Shown here one piece after another: positions 23,219-25,484 of a DNA stretch of 25,484 nt. The stretch's first letter is position 1; each line of letters opens with the position of its first letter. The translations under genes were made by a program, and so were the position numbers. The notes beneath the pieces were generated by a model that did not search any database, was not told the origin of the DNA, and saw only the letters and a list, made by a program, of their open reading frames with translations. The stretch is from the NCBI GenBank assembly GCA_001801825.1, contig MGYR01000058.1, positions 1 to 25,484 on the forward strand. The letters run 5' to 3'. Source of the stretch: Gammaproteobacteria bacterium RIFCSPLOWO2_02_FULL_56_15. GTDB lineage: Bacteria > Pseudomonadota > Gammaproteobacteria > Eutrophobiales > Eutrophobiaceae.

Positions 23219-25111
23219 ATGCATAGAATAATCATTTACCTCCTAATCGGATTAGTACTCTCCGCCTGCGATTCAAATCGCCTCCGAACCTCCGGGACCG
23301 ATTCGGATGCCAGGAACTCACGAATTGCCCGGCAGCGGAACCAAGGCACTATCGAATCCCGCAACGAAGCGGAAAGAAGTTTGAGCCGGCGGCAACGGTC
23401 AGACGATCCTGGGACCGCACCCGGTGACGCAAAAAAAGCACAGGAATCCGGCAATGTATGGGAGAGGATAAGGGATAACCTGGCATTGGAGCGTAACATC
23501 AACGACAACGTCGTCCAGGACAAGATAAGATGGTATGCGAAAAACCAGGAATACCTGGACCGGGTAAACGGCCGGGCAACGCTGTACCTGTACTATATCA
23601 CCGAAGAGTTGTTGAAACGGAACATGCCTCTGGACTTGGCGCTGTTACCCATAGTGGAGAGCGCTTATAATCCCTTCGCTTACTCCCGCAGCCGGGCATC
23701 CGGGCTTTGGCAATTCATTCCTTCCACAGGTAAACGTTATGGGCTGAAACAAAACTGGTGGTATGACGGACGCAGGGATGTCATTGAAGGGACCAAGGCA
23801 GCGCTTGATTACCTGGAAAAACTCAACGCTGAGTTTGATGGCGACTGGTTACTGACACTTGCCGCATATAACACTGGGGAACGAAACGTTGCTAGAGCCG
23901 TAGAACGTAACCGGAACGCCGGAAAGAAAACGGATTTCTGGTCACTCAGGCTGCATAGGGAAACCCATGCTTATGTCCCCAGCCTGCTTGCGGTGGCGGA
24001 GATCCTCGCAAAACCGGAAAAATACGGAATCCAATGGCAACCCATACCAGATGTCCCTTATTTTACCGTCATTGACACTGGCAGCCAGATTGACCTGGCC
24101 ACGGCTGCAGAGTTAGCTGGAATGAGCATGGATGAACTGTATCTCCTGAATCCCGGTTTCAACCAATGGGCGACTGATCCGGAAGGGCCGCACCGAATCC
24201 TCGTTACGGCGGACCGTCAGGGCGTTTTCCTGGACAAACTCTCATCTCTGACGGATTCAGAGCGTATGCGCTGGGATAGGCATCTCATACAGCGTGGGGA
24301 GACTCTGGGACAGATTGCAGACCAATATCGAACCAGCGTGGCGGCATTGAAACAGGTTAACGAACTGCGTAGTAATCTCATCCATGAAGGAAGCAGTTTG
24401 CTCATCCCTCTGTCAAAACAGCCAAAATCTCATTACACGCTGAGTCTTGATTCGAGAGGTTTTGCCGAACTGGAAGAATCAGGCACAGGTGAAGAACATC
24501 TCTATACCATCCGTCGCGGCGATACTCTCTGGGATATCAGCCATAAATATGGTGTCACTGTAGCGAAATTGACTTCCTGGAACGGTATCCGCACCGACTC
24601 CGTACTCAGACTGGGGCAGAAACTCAAGCTCTGGGCCAACCAAACAGATGGTACAACAATTGCTAACGCTGCGGACCAGAAGACCTCACAAAGCAGTGCG
24701 TTATTACCGGAATCCAGGAAATTAAAATTCACCTATACGGTCAGATCAGGCGACTCTCTTTGGCTAATCGCCAGAAGAAACAATATTACGGTTGACAAGC
24801 TGACCAACTGGAACAATATGGGAAGAAACGCCACTCTGAGGCCAGGTCAAATACTCAAGCTTCAACCCGACGTTGCAACTAAGAATCCTCCCGCAGCCAC
24901 GCTGACAGCTGCGATCGAGGAATCTGGGATTGGCATGGACGCCAACTATTCGGCACCCGTTAACTATATCGTCAAGAAAGGCGATTCATTATGGATAATC
25001 TCAAAGCGTTTTGGCATCACGGTTGCCCAACTGCGCAAATGGAATAACCTGAACGAAGATAACCAAATCCAACCGGGACAGAGGTTGATCCTCTATACCC
25101 GGGAAGCATGA
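23219..25111 (+). CDS. mltD: membrane-bound lytic murein transglycosylase D, four LysM domains
   Basis: A 630-residue lipoprotein. The signal peptide MHRIIIYLLIGLVLSAC ends at the lipidated Cys17, followed by Asp at +2. A charged linker leads to the lysozyme-like domain (about 100–270) with catalytic E147 in LLPIVESAYNPFA, plus SGLWQFIPSTGKRYGL and LTLAAYNTGERNV. Four LysM peptidoglycan-binding repeats follow at about 355–398 (more divergent), 428–472, 505–549 and 582–626; E. coli MltD (452 residues) has fewer. The frame opens at 23132, but ATG 23219 gives the lipoprotein signal. No strong ribosome-binding site is visible, so it may depend on gloB transcription. The neighbourhood with gloB is as in E. 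coli. Confidence 0.95.
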   Translation: MHRIIIYLLIGLVLSACDSNRLRTSGTDSDARNSRIARQRNQGTIESRNEAERSLSRRQRSDDPGTAPGDAKKAQESGNVWERIRDNLALERNINDNVVQDKIRWYAKNQEYLDRVNGRATLYLYYITEELLKRNMPLDLALLPIVESAYNPFAYSRSRASGLWQFIPSTGKRYGLKQNWWYDGRRDVIEGTKAALDYLEKLNAEFDGDWLLTLAAYNTGERNVARAVERNRNAGKKTDFWSLRLHRETHAYVPSLLAVAEILAKPEKYGIQWQPIPDVPYFTVIDTGSQIDLATAAELAGMSMDELYLLNPGFNQWATDPEGPHRILVTADRQGVFLDKLSSLTDSERMRWDRHLIQRGETLGQIADQYRTSVAALKQVNELRSNLIHEGSSLLIPLSKQPKSHYTLSLDSRGFAELEESGTGEEHLYTIRRGDTLWDISHKYGVTVAKLTSWNGIRTDSVLRLGQKLKLWANQTDGTTIANAADQKTSQSSALLPESRKLKFTYTVRSGDSLWLIARRNNITVDKLTNWNNMGRNATLRPGQILKLQPDVATKNPPAATLTAAIEESGIGMDANYSAPVNYIVKKGDSLWIISKRFGITVAQLRKWNNLNEDNQIQPGQRLILYTREA

Positions 25112-25217
25112 GCCCTAAAATACAGTACAATCCCTTTCACAGTACTCACCGGTTCACAGTTTTGACGGTGGAGTCGAACAGGAGGATGTCAGTATCAATA
25201 GACTCAGGAGCAGATAG

Positions 25218-25484
25218 ATGATTCGCGTCTTAAAATTCTGTCTCCGCTGCCTGCTCCGACTGCTGTACAGCGTCAGAATTCATGGGCTTGAGAATTACTG
25301 GAAAGCCGGAGAACGGGTATTGATCGTGGCCAATCACAGTTCACTCCTCGACGGAGTGCTGCTTTACGCCTGGCTTCCGGAAACACCCACCTTTGCTATC
25401 AACACCCGCATCGCAAGTATGAAGCAATTCCGCTTCTTACTCCGCTTTGTCGATCTGTTTGAAATGGATACTACTAACCCATTG
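25218..25484 (+). CDS. PlsC-type acyltransferase, Aas-like (5' part only)
   Basis: The first 89 codons of a gene that runs off the window. AGGAG lies 7 nt before the ATG. The sequence has the glycerolipid acyltransferase NHxxxxD motif (NHSSLLDG) in the context KAGERVLIVANHSSLLDG, and continues FAINTRIASMKQ and RFVDLFEMDTTNPL. This follows the N-terminus of E. coli Aas (lysophosphatidylethanolamine acyltransferase / acyl-ACP synthetase) closely. Whether the C-terminal acyl-ACP synthetase half is present cannot be seen, so a stand-alone acyltransferase or an MFS-fused form remains possible. Confidence 0.8.
   Translation, partial: MIRVLKFCLRCLLRLLYSVRIHGLENYWKAGERVLIVANHSSLLDGVLLYAWLPETPTFAINTRIASMKQFRFLLRFVDLFEMDTTNPL

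Noticed and set aside
25180..25221. A 10-codon ORF whose TGA overlaps the ATG of the last gene
   Set aside because: Its AGGAGG is directly adjacent to its ATG with no spacing, and a leader peptide would need codon bias that is not seen.
1..25484. CRISPR arrays, insertion sequences, prophage or defence genes
   Set aside because: No repeat–spacer pattern, transposase, integrase or recognisable defence family was found on either strand.

Overview
This window is ordinary chromosomal, housekeeping-rich DNA from a gammaproteobacterium. Two gene neighbourhoods known from E. coli support that placement: initiator tRNA–rimP–nusA–infB–rbfA–truB–rpsO–pnp, and surE–pcm–nlpD–rpoS. A third block, mltD/gloB/yafS-like/rnhA/dnaQ, is also E. 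coli-like but differently oriented. Base composition looks even, and I see no insertion sequence, prophage, CRISPR array or rRNA. Genus cannot be read from the sequence; the argD–argF pair, the AmmeMemoRadiSam genes and a urate-oxidase-N-like membrane protein point away from Enterobacterales.

Layout. 1–260: the end of a possible rightward gene and the pnp terminator. 288–9206 (leftward): the translation and RNA-metabolism operon, read from a stable-RNA-type promoter ahead of tRNA-fMet, through two intrinsic terminators, then rimP, nusA, infB, rbfA, truB, rpsO (with its own promoter) and pnp. 9249–11765: divergent amrS and a fused amrB–amrA gene. 11818–12203: a leftward gene for a tiny lysine-repeat protein with a slippery A9 run, apparently continuing in another frame; it shares a bidirectional terminator with amrBA. 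12344–13469: adk, divergent from a Mth938-like protein. 13466–16788 (leftward): surE, pcm, nlpD, rpoS. 16861–18962 (leftward): argD–argF for arginine synthesis. 19045–20182: the membrane protein and monothiol glutaredoxin grxD, divergent. 20208–22178 (leftward): yafS-like methyltransferase, rnhA, dnaQ. 22360–25484 (rightward): gloB, mltD and the start of an Aas-like acyltransferase.

The large left block couples tRNA-fMet with initiation (IF2), 30S maturation (RimP, RbfA), elongation/termination control (NusA), tRNA modification (TruB) and RNA decay (PNPase, S15). The rpoS block groups stress and repair functions (RpoS, protein repair Pcm, nucleotidase SurE, amidase activator NlpD).

Most worth a second look: the AKKKV-repeat protein and its apparent out-of-frame basic tail; the two terminators between tRNA-fMet and rimP, the second ending 11 nt before the rimP start; the U·U mismatch at the 1–72 position of the initiator tRNA; and the AmrB–AmrA fusion divergent from AmrS. 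I see no convincing wholly new multi-gene system.
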